Origin: Arthrobacter sp. ZGTC412
GTDB taxonomy: Bacteria; Actinomycetota; Actinomycetes; Actinomycetales; Micrococcaceae
Assembly: GCF_002929215.1 (NCBI RefSeq)
Contig: NZ_PJII01000001.1
Location: 558,001 to 622,000 of the forward strand
Reading direction: 5' to 3'
DNA: 64,000 nt
This document shows positions 1 to 7,714 of the stretch, one piece after another. Below the pieces are notes generated by a model. It ran no database searches and was not told the DNA's origin. It saw nothing but the letters and a program-made list of their open reading frames with translations. The position numbers and the translations under genes are program-made. Numbering within the stretch: the first letter of the stretch is position 1; each line of letters opens with the position of its first letter.

Positions 1-8
1 ACCTGCCG

Positions 9-425
9 ATGGTTTTCGATCGGGAGGCTGAGCGGCGCAACGAGGCCGTGTACGCCGAGCACAAGGAAGCGCTCGCCCGTGGCGAGAAGCGGGTGTTGCG
101 AAGGACCGATGCCGGTGAACTCCACAGCTATTCCGCTGACGAGATCGGTTTCTCGCCCGGGCGGGGCCAAGCGCAGGTCAGAACCTGGCGGGGAATGGGA
201 ATCCTCACCACGGTGATGGGTCTCCTGCTCGTTCTTTCCCTGGTAGTACTGCTAGCGCCTATGGGCCGCGGCGAGCCGCCCTTTTGGGGCGCCCTGTTTC
301 TCACCGCGCTAGGAGGTTTTGGAGTTTTGTATACCTTCGGTATGGCGAGGGACGAGTACCGTGCCAAAAAGCTACGGAAAGAGCGGCAGGCACTGGAGCC
401 AGGCGCAGGCAATGTGTCCCAGTGA
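9..425 (+). CDS. Small two-TM membrane protein, unknown function
   Basis: A 138-residue protein with a charged N-terminal half (about residues 1-60), two hydrophobic segments (about 64-84 and 92-112) and a short basic tail (Arg/Lys-rich, 117-127), so probably a two-pass membrane protein with both ends inside. I do not recognise a family. The ATG lies eight bases from the window edge, so a start further upstream cannot be excluded. It precedes asd by 80 bp on the same strand, but asd appears to have its own promoter. No function is proposed. Confidence 0.6.
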   Translation: MVFDREAERRNEAVYAEHKEALARGEKRVLRRTDAGELHSYSADEIGFSPGRGQAQVRTWRGMGILTTVMGLLLVLSLVVLLAPMGRGEPPFWGALFLTALGGFGVLYTFGMARDEYRAKKLRKERQALEPGAGNVSQ

Positions 426-493
426 ACCGCCGGTGGCTACACCCGGAACGTGGGCAGTGACGTAACCGACTGCGCTGTGCCAGTACCGGCGAC

Positions 494-499
494 TAAACT
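494..499 (+). promoter_or_regulatory. -10 box (TAAACT) of a leaderless asd promoter
   Basis: TAAACT ends 6 nt before the asd ATG at 506. With transcription starting 6-7 nt after a -10 box, the mRNA would begin at the start codon. No Shine-Dalgarno sequence precedes the ATG, which fits a leaderless transcript. Confidence 0.55.
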
Positions 500-505
500 G
501 TACGA

Positions 506-1636
506 ATGACTACAGCAGCTACCCCTTCCGTCGGCCTGGTCGGATGGCGCGGCATGGTCGGTTCCGTCCTCATGCAGCGCATGCAGGACGAGGGCGACTT
601 CGCCAACATCAACCCGGTGTTCTTCTCCACTTCCAACGCGGGAGGTGCCGCGCCTTCTTTCGCTGAGGGTGCAGGCGAGCTTGAGAACGCGTTTGACGTC
701 GACACGCTGGCTAAGCTGCCCATTATCGTCACCGCCCAGGGCGGGGATTACACCAAGCAGGTCCACGGCGAGTTGCGCAGCGGGGGTTGGGACGGCCTGT
801 GGATCGATGCCGCCTCCACCCTGCGCATGAATGACGACTCCATCATCGTCCTGGACCCGATCAACCGCGACGTTATCGACAAGGGCCTGGTTAACGGGAC
901 CAAGGACTTCATCGGCGGCAACTGCACCGTGTCCTGCATGCTGATGGGCCTCGGCGGGCTGTTCAAGAACAACCTGGTCGAATGGGGCACCTCCATGACC
1001 TACCAGGCCGCATCCGGCGGCGGCGCCCGGCACATGCGGGAGCTCCTTAGCCAGTTCGGCACGCTCAACGCCGAGGTCAGCACAGAACTGGACGACCCGG
1101 CGTCGGCCATCCTGGACATCGACCGCAAGGTCCTGGCCCACCAGCGGTCAGCCATCGACGCCACCCAGTTCGGCGTCCCCCTGGCCGGCTCCCTGATCCC
1201 CTGGATCGACGCGGACCTGGGCAACGGGCAGTCCAAGGAAGAGTGGAAGGCCGGGGTGGAGACCAACAAGATCCTCGGCACCTCCGACCAGGACCGGGTC
1301 ATCATGGACGGCCTCTGCGTCCGCATCGGTGCCATGCGCTCCCACTCCCAGGCGCTGACCCTGAAGCTCCGCGAGGACCTGTCCGTCGCCGAGATCGAGA
1401 AGCTCCTGGCCGAGGACAACCAGTGGGCCAAGGTGGTCCCGAACACCAAGGAAGCCTCCATGGCGGAGCTGACCCCCGTGGCAGCGTCCGGCACCCTGGA
1501 CATCCCCGTAGGCCGCATCCGCAAGATGGAGATGGGCCCGCAGTACATCAGCGCCTTCACGGTGGGCGACCAGCTCCTCTGGGGCGCCGCCGAGCCGCTG
1601 CGCCGCATGCTCAACATCGCCACCGGAAACCTTTAG
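506..1636 (+). CDS. asd: Aspartate-semialdehyde dehydrogenase
   Basis: Reduces beta-aspartyl phosphate to aspartate semialdehyde with NADPH, the branch point to lysine/diaminopimelate, threonine and methionine; cytosolic. The N-terminus has the glycine-rich nucleotide-binding loop GWRGMVGS. The catalytic cysteine is Cys140 in [10 protein letters not shown], followed by [15 protein letters not shown], a signature shared with the E. coli-type enzyme. The 376-residue length fits that longer type rather than the roughly 345-residue enzyme of mycobacteria and corynebacteria. The gene stands alone, with a leaderless-type promoter upstream and a strong hairpin downstream (1655-1734). Confidence 0.95.
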   Translation: MTTAATPSVGLVGWRGMVGSVLMQRMQDEGDFANINPVFFSTSNAGGAAPSFAEGAGELENAFDVDTLAKLPIIVTAQGGDYTKQVHGELRSGGWDGLWIDAASTLRMNDDSIIVLDPINRDVIDKGLVNGTKDFIGGNCTVSCMLMGLGGLFKNNLVEWGTSMTYQAASGGGARHMRELLSQFGTLNAEVSTELDDPASAILDIDRKVLAHQRSAIDATQFGVPLAGSLIPWIDADLGNGQSKEEWKAGVETNKILGTSDQDRVIMDGLCVRIGAMRSHSQALTLKLREDLSVAEIEKLLAEDNQWAKVVPNTKEASMAELTPVAASGTLDIPVGRIRKMEMGPQYISAFTVGDQLLWGAAEPLRRMLNIATGNL

Positions 1637-1654
1637 CCCTTCCGCTGCTCACGA

Positions 1655-1734
1655 GCGGCCCTGCCCCGTCTGAAGGTCCTGCCCAGGACCGCTCGCGCGG
1701 GGCAGGACCGCTCGCGCGGGGCAGGGCCGCTTTT
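1655..1734 (+). terminator. Complex terminator hairpin after asd with a 19-bp tandem repeat
   Basis: GCGGCCCTGCCCC (1655-1667) is perfectly complementary to GGGGCAGGGCCGC (1718-1730), followed by TTTT. The loop carries an inner stem (GGTCCTG...CAGGACC, about 1675-1690) and a 19-bp unit repeated exactly in tandem (1685-1703 and 1704-1722). It lies between convergent genes and may stop transcription from both sides. Confidence 0.7.
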
Positions 1735-1738
1735 GTTG

Positions 1739-2875
1739 TCAGGCGTTGAGGAACGCCAGGTAACGCTTGGCGGCGCGGGCGAAGGCAGCCTGGGCTGTTA
1801 CCCCAAGGGGCTTTGTCTCGTCGAAGAGCTCGGGCACGACGGCGGCGCGCGGGCCTGTGCCTTCCCGCGCCCATGTGCCTATCACCTCTCCCCCGGCCAC
1901 CACGGTCTTCTTGAAGATGCCGTTGCCGCCGGGGACGATCCTGTTGAAATACTCCGGTTTAAGGACGAGGCTCCTGTCCGTGTAACCCAACACAGACTCG
2001 TCGAAGCCGGGCAGCAGGAGGACGGACCGCTGGCCGGGTACACCGCCGCCGAGCAGTGCCGCTGCCTCCGGGGACAACCAGTAGCTGGTGCCCTCAAACT
2101 CGAGCTCCACCAACTGGTCTTTAATCTCCTCGAACGCCGCCCGAACCTCTGTCAGGGGAATCTGCGTCCACCAGGCGAAGTCCCGGATAGTCGCGGGGCC
2201 GTGGCTCCGGAAGTAGCGCAGCGTGAACTCGGCGATCGCCTCCTCCCGTTCGAATTTCCGCGACACCGGGATCCAGCTCTCGAAGTCCACAAGCAACTGC
2301 TGGTTTCCGGCCAGCGGCCCCTGCACGAGCCAGCCATGCCTGCACAATGTCCCCAGGATGTGGATGCCCCGCTGGCCCTGGGTTGCCTGCCCGGCGTCGT
2401 CGAAAGCCTGGAAGAGCTCCGCACGGCTGGCAGCCCCGCCGCCGGCAACCCGCTCCAGTGCGATGTCGCGGGACTTCTCTATGTCAGCCCACGTGATGCC
2501 CAGTTCGCGGTGCCGGGCGGCGATGCTCTTCGTGAGGCGCTCTGCGGTGAGGTCCAGCATCCAGTGCAGGTCCTCCGGCGCTACAAGGTGCAAGGTTCCC
2601 CGCATCGGCCACGACCGCACCACGGCACCCGAATCGAGGGCGGACCGCACATCGCCCAGGCGCGCTCCGGGAACCCTGACGCCAACAGCCCAGAGGGCGG
2701 CCTGCAGATCCTGGGCCTGCATCGCTGTCATCCACCGGACCGTCTCCGCCACGGAGGCGGCGACATCAGGTACCACCGGCGGCGGCGTGGCCTGAAGCGG
2801 CACCAGCCGTTGGGACGCCAGCCGCAGCCTGCCCATGCTCCGGCGGTCAAGTCGGTTTCCCACCCTCGCAGCCAT
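1739..2875 (-). CDS. Winged-helix DNA-binding domain protein (HTH_42 / AlkZ-like family)
   Basis: A 378-residue protein of the winged-helix DNA-binding family DUF1006/HTH_42, which includes AlkZ-type glycosylases that unhook DNA crosslinks. Supporting features are the early RLASQRL segment, the MTAMQAQDLQAALWAVGVR block, the MRGTLHLVAPEDLHWML block and the C-terminal LLPGFDESVLGY...GNGIFKKTVVAGGEVIGTW region, all typical of the family. Whether it excises bases or only binds DNA cannot be read from the sequence. The ATG at 2875 has TAGGAT 6 nt upstream, so the mRNA is probably leaderless. It diverges from 2930 across 54 bp. Confidence 0.85.
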   Translation of the reverse strand: MAARVGNRLDRRSMGRLRLASQRLVPLQATPPPVVPDVAASVAETVRWMTAMQAQDLQAALWAVGVRVPGARLGDVRSALDSGAVVRSWPMRGTLHLVAPEDLHWMLDLTAERLTKSIAARHRELGITWADIEKSRDIALERVAGGGAASRAELFQAFDDAGQATQGQRGIHILGTLCRHGWLVQGPLAGNQQLLVDFESWIPVSRKFEREEAIAEFTLRYFRSHGPATIRDFAWWTQIPLTEVRAAFEEIKDQLVELEFEGTSYWLSPEAAALLGGGVPGQRSVLLLPGFDESVLGYTDRSLVLKPEYFNRIVPGGNGIFKKTVVAGGEVIGTWAREGTGPRAAVVPELFDETKPLGVTAQAAFARAAKRYLAFLNA

Positions 2876-2881
2876 GGGCCC

Positions 2882-2923
2882 ATCCTAGGCTCCGTACTCG
2901 CCCGCCGACATGACGGCTAGGGT
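2882..2923. promoter_or_regulatory. Compact divergent pair of leaderless promoters
   Basis: On the minus strand TAGGAT (plus coordinates 2882-2887) ends 6 nt before the ATG at 2875. On the plus strand TAGGGT (2918-2923) ends 6 nt before the ATG at 2930. Both -10 boxes, and necessarily both -35 regions, fit within a 54-bp intergenic space, so the two promoters must overlap. Confidence 0.55.
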
Positions 2924-2929
2924 AGAAGC

Positions 2930-3424
2930 ATGACTTTGGGGAGTTTGTGGCAGTTGCTTGATTTAAGAACGAAGCGGTGGATGACTGGCGGGACAGTGTC
3001 TGTCCTGGCCGGAACGGGCCTGGGGCTGGCCTCCTTGTCCGCCTTCCTGGCTAGCGGGCGTTCTGACCCTCTGCTGCTCCTTCCACCCCTCGCCTTAAGC
3101 CTGGGCGGCGGCTACGCGGTACTCTTTCCCGGCATCAGCGTAAACCGGAACGGCCTGCACATCATCCGTGACTGGCACCAGCACCCCCGGTCCGGGAAGG
3201 TCCTCTGGGTCCTGTCCCTCGCCATCGCCGCCGGGGGTCTCGGGACCTGCGTCATGGCCGCTATCGCCAACCCGCTGGCCCCCGGCCTCCTCGTCTGGCT
3301 GTTTATGGGGCTGTACCTGGCCAGCGCCGGCTGGGCCTCCGCCATGATGGGACTCGGCAACGCCTCAAAGGGGGCCCGGAACGGAGAACCTGACGAGGCG
3401 CGGGCTACAGTTCCAAGCCGATAA
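2930..3424 (+). CDS. Four-TM membrane protein, unknown function
   Basis: A 164-residue hydrophobic protein with four likely membrane segments (about 19-41, 47-66, 90-112, 116-140), a short loop containing RDWHQHPRSGK between the second and third, and a polar tail. No family recognised. The start is supported by a TAGGGT box 6 nt upstream. The last 20 bp overlap the 3' end of murB on the opposite strand. Confidence 0.65.
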   Translation: MTLGSLWQLLDLRTKRWMTGGTVSVLAGTGLGLASLSAFLASGRSDPLLLLPPLALSLGGGYAVLFPGISVNRNGLHIIRDWHQHPRSGKVLWVLSLAIAAGGLGTCVMAAIANPLAPGLLVWLFMGLYLASAGWASAMMGLGNASKGARNGEPDEARATVPSR

Positions 3425-4472
3425 GCAACGGCTCCGGGTGCAGTTTGATTCCGAAGCGCTGTTCGACGCCGGAACGAACCTCGCGCGCCACGGCCACCAC
3501 GTCCGCCGCGCTGGCCGAGCCGCGGTTGGTGATGGCGAGGGTGTGCTTCGTGGACAGGGACGCGCGGCCCCCGCTGACGCTGCCCGGCTCCAGGCCGAAG
3601 CCCTTGCTGAAGCCTGATTGGTCGATCAGCCAGGCTGCGGAGAGCTTAACCAACCCGTCCTGGCCTGCCGGATAACGTGGCGCCCCCTCGGGAAGAGCCG
3701 CAGCGACCTCGGCCGGGACAATGGGGTTGGTGAAGAACGAACCCGTAGAGTACGTGTCCCGGTCCTCGGGATCCCACACCATGCCCTTGGAAGCCCGCAG
3801 CCGGAGCACTTCGCGGCGCACGTCGGTGGAGTAGGCGCGCTTTCCCTGTTCCACGCCCAGCGACCGGGCCAGCTCCGCGTACCGGACCGGTGCGCTCATG
3901 CGCCCCAGCGGCAGCTGGAACTCGACTGTGAGCACCACGTAGCGGGGTGAGCCGTTGACGGTGGTCTGCTTGAGGATGGAGTCGCGGTAGCCGAACTTCA
4001 GCTCCGAGTTTGTAAAGGTTTTCACGGCGTTCCGCTGGCGGTCCCAGGTGCGGACTGCGGCGATGGTCTGGGAAACATCAGAGCCATAAGCGCCCACGTT
4101 CTGTACCGGAGTTGCCCCGGTAGAGCCCGGGATGCCCGCGAGGGCCTCGATCCCCGACCACGCATGAAGGACCGCGTGCTCCACCAGCTTGTCCCAGTTG
4201 TGCCCGGCCTGCACCACCACAGCCACGCCGCCGCAGGAATCCTCCGCATTGACGGTGAACCCTTCTGAGGCGATCCTGACGACGGTGCCGGGGAACCCGT
4301 CGTCGGAAATCAGCAGGTTGGAACCGCCGCTGAGGATCAGCAGCGGTTCGCCGGATGCGTCCGCAATGCGGACCGCGTTGATGATCTCAGCCTCGGTGCG
4401 GGCCTCGATGAAGGCACCGGCCGGGCCTCCGACGGCGGCCGTGGTGAGCTGGGAAAGCAGAGTGGAAGTCAC
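3405..4472 (-). CDS. murB: UDP-N-acetylmuramate dehydrogenase
   Basis: FAD- and NADPH-dependent reduction of UDP-GlcNAc-enolpyruvate to UDP-MurNAc, the second committed step of peptidoglycan precursor synthesis in the cytoplasm. The FAD-binding part shows LSGGSNLLISDDGFPGTVV and a PVQNVGAYG segment. The catalytic serine lies in TGSFFTNPIV in the MurB C-terminal domain. The 355-residue length is typical. The start is GTG at 4472, with TAGTGT 6 nt upstream and no Shine-Dalgarno, so translation is probably leaderless. Two MaoC-like genes follow upstream on the same strand. Confidence 0.95.
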   Translation of the reverse strand: MTSTLLSQLTTAAVGGPAGAFIEARTEAEIINAVRIADASGEPLLILSGGSNLLISDDGFPGTVVRIASEGFTVNAEDSCGGVAVVVQAGHNWDKLVEHAVLHAWSGIEALAGIPGSTGATPVQNVGAYGSDVSQTIAAVRTWDRQRNAVKTFTNSELKFGYRDSILKQTTVNGSPRYVVLTVEFQLPLGRMSAPVRYAELARSLGVEQGKRAYSTDVRREVLRLRASKGMVWDPEDRDTYSTGSFFTNPIVPAEVAAALPEGAPRYPAGQDGLVKLSAAWLIDQSGFSKGFGLEPGSVSGGRASLSTKHTLAITNRGSASAADVVAVAREVRSGVEQRFGIKLHPEPLLIGLEL

Positions 4473-4478
4473 CCAACA

Positions 4479-4484
4479 ACACTA
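4479..4484 (-). promoter_or_regulatory. -10 box (TAGTGT) of leaderless murB promoter
   Basis: Read on the minus strand, TAGTGT is followed by exactly six bases and then the GTG start of murB. This spacing fixes the GTG as the likely first codon. Confidence 0.5.
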
Positions 4485-4512
4485 TCGGGAAAGTCGGGCC
4501 GGGCTTCCCTGC

Positions 4513-4950
4513 TCAGCTGAGCCGGACGACTGCCTGGGCCTTCATCAGGACTTTCTGCCCGGCGGAAACTACGGTGAGGTCGACACGGGCGGTGCCGGCG
4601 TCGGCGTCGAGCTTTCCGATGGTGCCGCTGACCTCGATGGTGGCGCCGGGCTCGGCGGTTCCCGTGGTGTCGGTGACCATGACCGGCTTGGTGAAGCGGG
4701 TCTGGAAGTCGACGACGGCGGCCGGGTCGCCGGCCCAGTCGGTGACCAGCTGAACGGCGGAGCCCATGGTGAACATGCCGTGCGCGATGACGCCGGGCAG
4801 CTCCACGCCGGTGGCGAAGGTCTCGTTCCAGTGGATGGGGTTAAAGTCGCCGGAAGCGCCGGCGTACTTGACCAGGTCGGTGCGGGTGACCTGGATGGTG
4901 CGGCTGCCGATTTCCTGGCCGGCGCTGAGTTCGTTAAAGCTTGGGCTCAT
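4513..4950 (-). CDS. MaoC-like hotdog dehydratase (HadB-like)
   Basis: A 145-residue hotdog-fold protein with the hydratase-2 motif GDFNPIHWNE (Asp and His catalytic pair) near residues 36-45, the pattern of (R)-specific enoyl-CoA/ACP hydratases and mycobacterial HadB. It starts two bases after the stop of the HadA-like gene and has a GAGAGGGA Shine-Dalgarno, so the two form an operon. In mycobacteria HadA-HadB heterodimers dehydrate beta-hydroxyacyl-ACP. Here a heterodimer acting on a fatty-acyl thioester is the natural inference, but the substrate is unknown. Confidence 0.85.
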   Translation of the reverse strand: MSPSFNELSAGQEIGSRTIQVTRTDLVKYAGASGDFNPIHWNETFATGVELPGVIAHGMFTMGSAVQLVTDWAGDPAAVVDFQTRFTKPVMVTDTTGTAEPGATIEVSGTIGKLDADAGTARVDLTVVSAGQKVLMKAQAVVRLS

Positions 4951-4952
4951 GG

Positions 4953-5414
4953 TTACTGTCCCTCTCCGCGGACCAGGATGGATGACGTGGTGGTGGTAAC
5001 GGGTTCCTTGGAATCGTCGGCACCGAGGGCGAAGATTTCCGAGCGGGTGGTGATCATCGCTCCCCCGCCCATGGCCCGGACCCCGTCCACGTGGAGTTCC
5101 GCCACCAGGCGGTCGCCGGCCAGGATGGGCCGGTGGTGGATGAAGCGCTGGTCGGCGTGGACCACGCGGGAGAAGTCGATGCCTGCCTCGGGATCCTCGA
5201 TGAGCTGGGCGTCGGCGCGCTGGGCGATGATGATCGCGAACGTGGGCGGGGCAACCAGGTCCGTGTGGCCCAGGGCCTTGGCGGCGTCGACGTCGAAGTG
5301 CGCAGGGTGGGTGGCTTTCACGGCGCGGGCGAACTCGCGGATTTTCTCGCGGTCGACGTCGTACACCTCTGCGGCAGGGTAGCTTCGGCCCTGCAGGTCC
5401 GGATTGATAGTCAT
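4953..5414 (-). CDS. MaoC N-terminal-type dehydratase subunit (HadA-like, UPF0336)
   Basis: A 153-residue hotdog protein of the FAS1-type dehydratase/HadA family: RSYPAAEVYDVDREKIREFA at the N-terminus, HFDVDAAKALGHTDLVAPPTF in the middle, and FIHHRPILAGDRLVAELHVD later. It lacks the catalytic DxNPxH motif, as expected for the non-catalytic partner of a HadA-HadB pair. I chose the ATG at 5414 rather than an upstream start because TAGGCT lies 7 nt upstream and homology begins here. It is co-transcribed with the HadB-like gene. Confidence 0.85.
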   Translation of the reverse strand: MTINPDLQGRSYPAAEVYDVDREKIREFARAVKATHPAHFDVDAAKALGHTDLVAPPTFAIIIAQRADAQLIEDPEAGIDFSRVVHADQRFIHHRPILAGDRLVAELHVDGVRAMGGGAMITTRSEIFALGADDSKEPVTTTTSSILVRGEGQ

Positions 5415-5421
5415 GGGCTCA

Positions 5422-5427
5422 AGCCTA
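5422..5427 (-). promoter_or_regulatory. -10 box (TAGGCT) of the hadA-like gene
   Basis: On the minus strand TAGGCT is followed by seven bases and the ATG at 5414. It supports the shorter start for the HadA-like protein. Confidence 0.45.
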
Positions 5428-5454
5428 TCGTCAGGCTTGGCGCGGCCCGAAAGG

Positions 5455-5679
5455 TTACCGGCGCAGGTTCCTGCGGATGGTTTGGCCGCGGACCACGATC
5501 CCGGCGATGTGCAGGACGAGGCCAAGGCCAATCAGCGGAAGGGATGCGGTGGCGAGGCCGGAGTTGCCGCTGGTGTTCCCCACCAGGTTCAGGATGATGC
5601 CGACGGCGATCAGTCCCATCGCGCTGAAGACCAGGACTTTATAGCGGGTGGGCGCGGTGGCCCAAAATTCGTTCAGCAC
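5455..5679 (-). CDS. Small two-TM membrane protein, unknown function
   Basis: A 74-residue protein with two hydrophobic helices (about 15-32 and 44-62) and a basic C-terminal tail (RGQTIRRNLRR), so probably with both ends in the cytoplasm. It starts with GTG at 5679, preceded 6 nt upstream by TAGACT and by no Shine-Dalgarno. No family recognised. It lies between the hadA-like gene and the DUF2797 gene, all on the minus strand. Confidence 0.65.
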   Translation of the reverse strand: MLNEFWATAPTRYKVLVFSAMGLIAVGIILNLVGNTSGNSGLATASLPLIGLGLVLHIAGIVVRGQTIRRNLRR

Positions 5680-5685
5680 CCTGTA

Positions 5686-5691
5686 AGTCTA
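5686..5691 (-). promoter_or_regulatory. -10 box (TAGACT) before the 74-residue membrane protein
   Basis: TAGACT on the minus strand, six bases, then the GTG at 5679: the same leaderless layout as murB. Confidence 0.45.
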
Positions 5692-5734
5692 CTGGGACAC
5701 ATCCGGGGCCGGCCCCGACGTCCGCTGTAGAAAG

Positions 5735-6655
5735 TCAGAACAGCGCTTCCTGGACGGCCGGCACCTCGGAGGTGTAGTGGCCCACTTCGATGGTGCGGCC
5801 CTTGAGCTGGCCAAGATCCACCACGAATTCCAGGTCGGCGTCATCGAGGGCTGCCAGCACGAAGCTGCCGCAGATGGACCGGATGGTGAACCCGTGCTGC
5901 CCGGAGGCCAGCGTGTGGGGGTAGGCGTGCCGGGCGGTTCCGGAGCACAGCCGTTCCGCCAGTCCGGGCCTGCTCCAGCCTTCGTCCACCACCTCGAAAC
6001 CGTCTTCGCCTGCCGCGGAGATGACCCGGCGCGCGGTGGTTGCAAGCGCCGCGTTGCGGGCGGTGAGCTCCGAAGCAGGAGCCGGGGCGGCAAGGGCGGC
6101 GGCCTTGGCCGCGGACCGCACCTGCTGCGGAAGCCCGCCGTCGCGCGTTACCAGGTCCTCAAGGATCCGCACCACCCGTCCGTCCGCCGCGCGGGCCACA
6201 TAGCTCGCCGCCACGGCGCCCTGTTCGGCGAGCCGTTGCCACTTCCGAAGGTCAGACGCAGTACCTACCTTGCTTGCCCCGTTGGCGAAGGTGGCGACGT
6301 AAAGCCAGTGCGGCTGCATCAAATAGCTTCGCAAGCCAGGCGGGACGCCGCCGGCCCGGTGGAAGTCGTGCATCAGCCGGAAGTCGTCCGCCACAAAGCA
6401 CCGCTCGCATTGGTTCCCGCGGGCCGCCGGTGATTGCCCGGCACACAGGACGTGGTCCCGGTGGGCGGGGCCATGCACACGGTGGTGGCCCAGGCAGGAC
6501 TTCCCCTCGGTGGCGAGCCGAAAACCCAGGCGGGTGCCGCCGTCGAGCGCTATCTCCCGGAAAGTGCCGTCCGGGGCCTGCAGCCGCAGTGCCGGACAGG
6601 ACGCTGGCGGCGCAGGCCAAAAGACCCCGTGGACCAGATAACGGGTATCGGTCAC
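5735..6655 (-). CDS. DUF2797 domain protein
   Basis: A 306-residue protein matching the actinobacterial DUF2797 family. An N-terminal cysteine/histidine-rich part (residues about 50-85, with CLGHHRVH and NQCERCF) looks like a metal-binding site. The central block WLYVATFANGASKVGTA resembles a GIY-YIG-like core followed by RKWQRLAEQGA. The start is GTG at 6655, with a CAGGAG Shine-Dalgarno six bases upstream. No biochemical function is established that I know of, and the context gives no clear hint. Confidence 0.8.
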   Translation of the reverse strand: MTDTRYLVHGVFWPAPPASCPALRLQAPDGTFREIALDGGTRLGFRLATEGKSCLGHHRVHGPAHRDHVLCAGQSPAARGNQCERCFVADDFRLMHDFHRAGGVPPGLRSYLMQPHWLYVATFANGASKVGTASDLRKWQRLAEQGAVAASYVARAADGRVVRILEDLVTRDGGLPQQVRSAAKAAALAAPAPASELTARNAALATTARRVISAAGEDGFEVVDEGWSRPGLAERLCSGTARHAYPHTLASGQHGFTIRSICGSFVLAALDDADLEFVVDLGQLKGRTIEVGHYTSEVPAVQEALF

Positions 6656-6684
6656 GGGGTCTCCTGAGGTGGAACTTGTGGGTG

Positions 6685-7548
6685 CTAGAGCGCGGGCTGC
6701 ACACCGAAGGCTACCGCGAGCTTCATGATCTTCTCGGCGCGGCCCAGGCGGGGCAGGTCCGAGCCGTCGCGGATGACGCGGCCGTTGGCTTCGAAGTCGG
6801 CCATGAAGTCAGTGGCCCAGGCGACGTCCGACGGTGTGGGGCTGATGACCTCGTTGATGACGGGGGTCTGGTCGATGGCGAGGCAGAGTTTGCCGGTCAT
6901 GCCCATCATCACCGTGACGCCGGTCTGCTCCCGCAGGATGGGGTGGTTGGTGCCGACGGTGGGGCCGTCAATGGGGCCCGGGAGGTTGCCGACGCGGCTG
7001 GCTACCACCAGTTTGGCGCGCGGGTAGGCCATCGCCTCAGCCGTGGCGGCCATGCCGGTGTCGCGGCGGAAGTCACCGGAGCCGAAGGCCAAGCGGAAAG
7101 CGCCCTGGGCCTTGGCAATGTTGTTGGCTTCCTCGATGCCGACGGCCGATTCCACCAGCGGGATGACGGGTGTCTTGCCGTCCATGCGGTGGAAGCTCTC
7201 GGTGACCTGGTCGGCGGACTCGGTCTTGGCGAGCATCACGCCGAGGAGGCCGGGAGTCCCGCGGAGGCCGGCGAGGTCGGCGGCCCAGAAGGGGCTGGTG
7301 GCATCGTTGATCCGGACCCAGGCCTTTCCGCCTGCGGTCAGCCAGTCAACCACGTTGTTCCGTGCGTGGTCCTTCTGGGAGGGGTCTACGGCATCTTCAA
7401 TATCCAGGATGATCGAGTCGGCGCGGGACCCGGCCGACTGGTCAAAAAGCTCGGTCTTCATGGCATTTACAAGGAGCCATGAGCGGGCTATCTCTGCTGG
7501 GATATTGCGTTCCGGCCTTACGGTCTCGGTGGCGATGGTAGACGTCAT
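6685..7548 (-). CDS. HpcH/HpaI aldolase family CoA ester lyase (CitE-like)
   Basis: A 287-residue TIM-barrel lyase of the CitE/malyl-CoA lyase group, which cleaves or forms CoA esters such as malyl- or citramalyl-CoA using Mg2+. Supporting motifs are DSIILDIEDAVDPSQKDHAR (metal-binding acidic cluster), WVRIND, LAKTES, PLVESAVGIEE and AFGSGDFRRDTG. The ATG at 7548 has TACGGT 6 nt upstream, which excludes longer starts. It is a single gene. The substrate cannot be assigned; citramalyl-CoA is one possibility. Confidence 0.85.
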   Translation of the reverse strand: MTSTIATETVRPERNIPAEIARSWLLVNAMKTELFDQSAGSRADSIILDIEDAVDPSQKDHARNNVVDWLTAGGKAWVRINDATSPFWAADLAGLRGTPGLLGVMLAKTESADQVTESFHRMDGKTPVIPLVESAVGIEEANNIAKAQGAFRLAFGSGDFRRDTGMAATAEAMAYPRAKLVVASRVGNLPGPIDGPTVGTNHPILREQTGVTVMMGMTGKLCLAIDQTPVINEVISPTPSDVAWATDFMADFEANGRVIRDGSDLPRLGRAEKIMKLAVAFGVQPAL

Positions 7549-7554
7549 GTATCT

Positions 7555-7560
7555 ACCGTA
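7555..7560 (-). promoter_or_regulatory. -10 box (TACGGT) of the CoA ester lyase gene
   Basis: On the minus strand TACGGT, six bases, ATG at 7548; no Shine-Dalgarno. A leaderless layout. Confidence 0.45.
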
Positions 7561-7652
7561 TCCGCCCGGCAACCGGCATTGCGCAGAAATCGGCCCCCGT
7601 GTGAGGTTCAATACGAACTAAACCGGATATGACACGAGGTCTCCTGGATGTA

Positions 7653-7701
7653 GGTAGCAGCAAGTGTCGTTATGGGCTTCATAACGACACCTGCTGCTAC
7701 C
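7653..7701. terminator. Long hairpin with GTGTCGTTATG core
   Basis: A 21-bp stem with one mismatch and a 5-nt loop: GGTAGCAGC plus GTGTCGTTATG on the left, CATAACGACAC plus GCTGCTACC on the right. It lies downstream of the aldo/keto reductase gene (minus strand) and upstream of the CoA lyase promoter. Its core is shared with the hairpin at 21695-21736, which suggests a dispersed hairpin family used at gene ends. Confidence 0.65.
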
Positions 7702-7714
7702 TGGTTGGGGCGGG

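Noticed and set aside
1685-1722. CRISPR-like repeats here and at 61311-61400
   Set aside because: Both are two-copy direct tandem repeats without spacers or cas genes.
1733-2920. A 395-codon plus-strand frame
   Set aside because: It starts inside the asd terminator and is antisense to the winged-helix gene, which has family blocks and a promoter.
7549-7652. A plus-strand frame (7629-8009) starting in the spacer
   Set aside because: It crosses the hairpin at 7653-7701 and continues antisense to the aldo/keto reductase.
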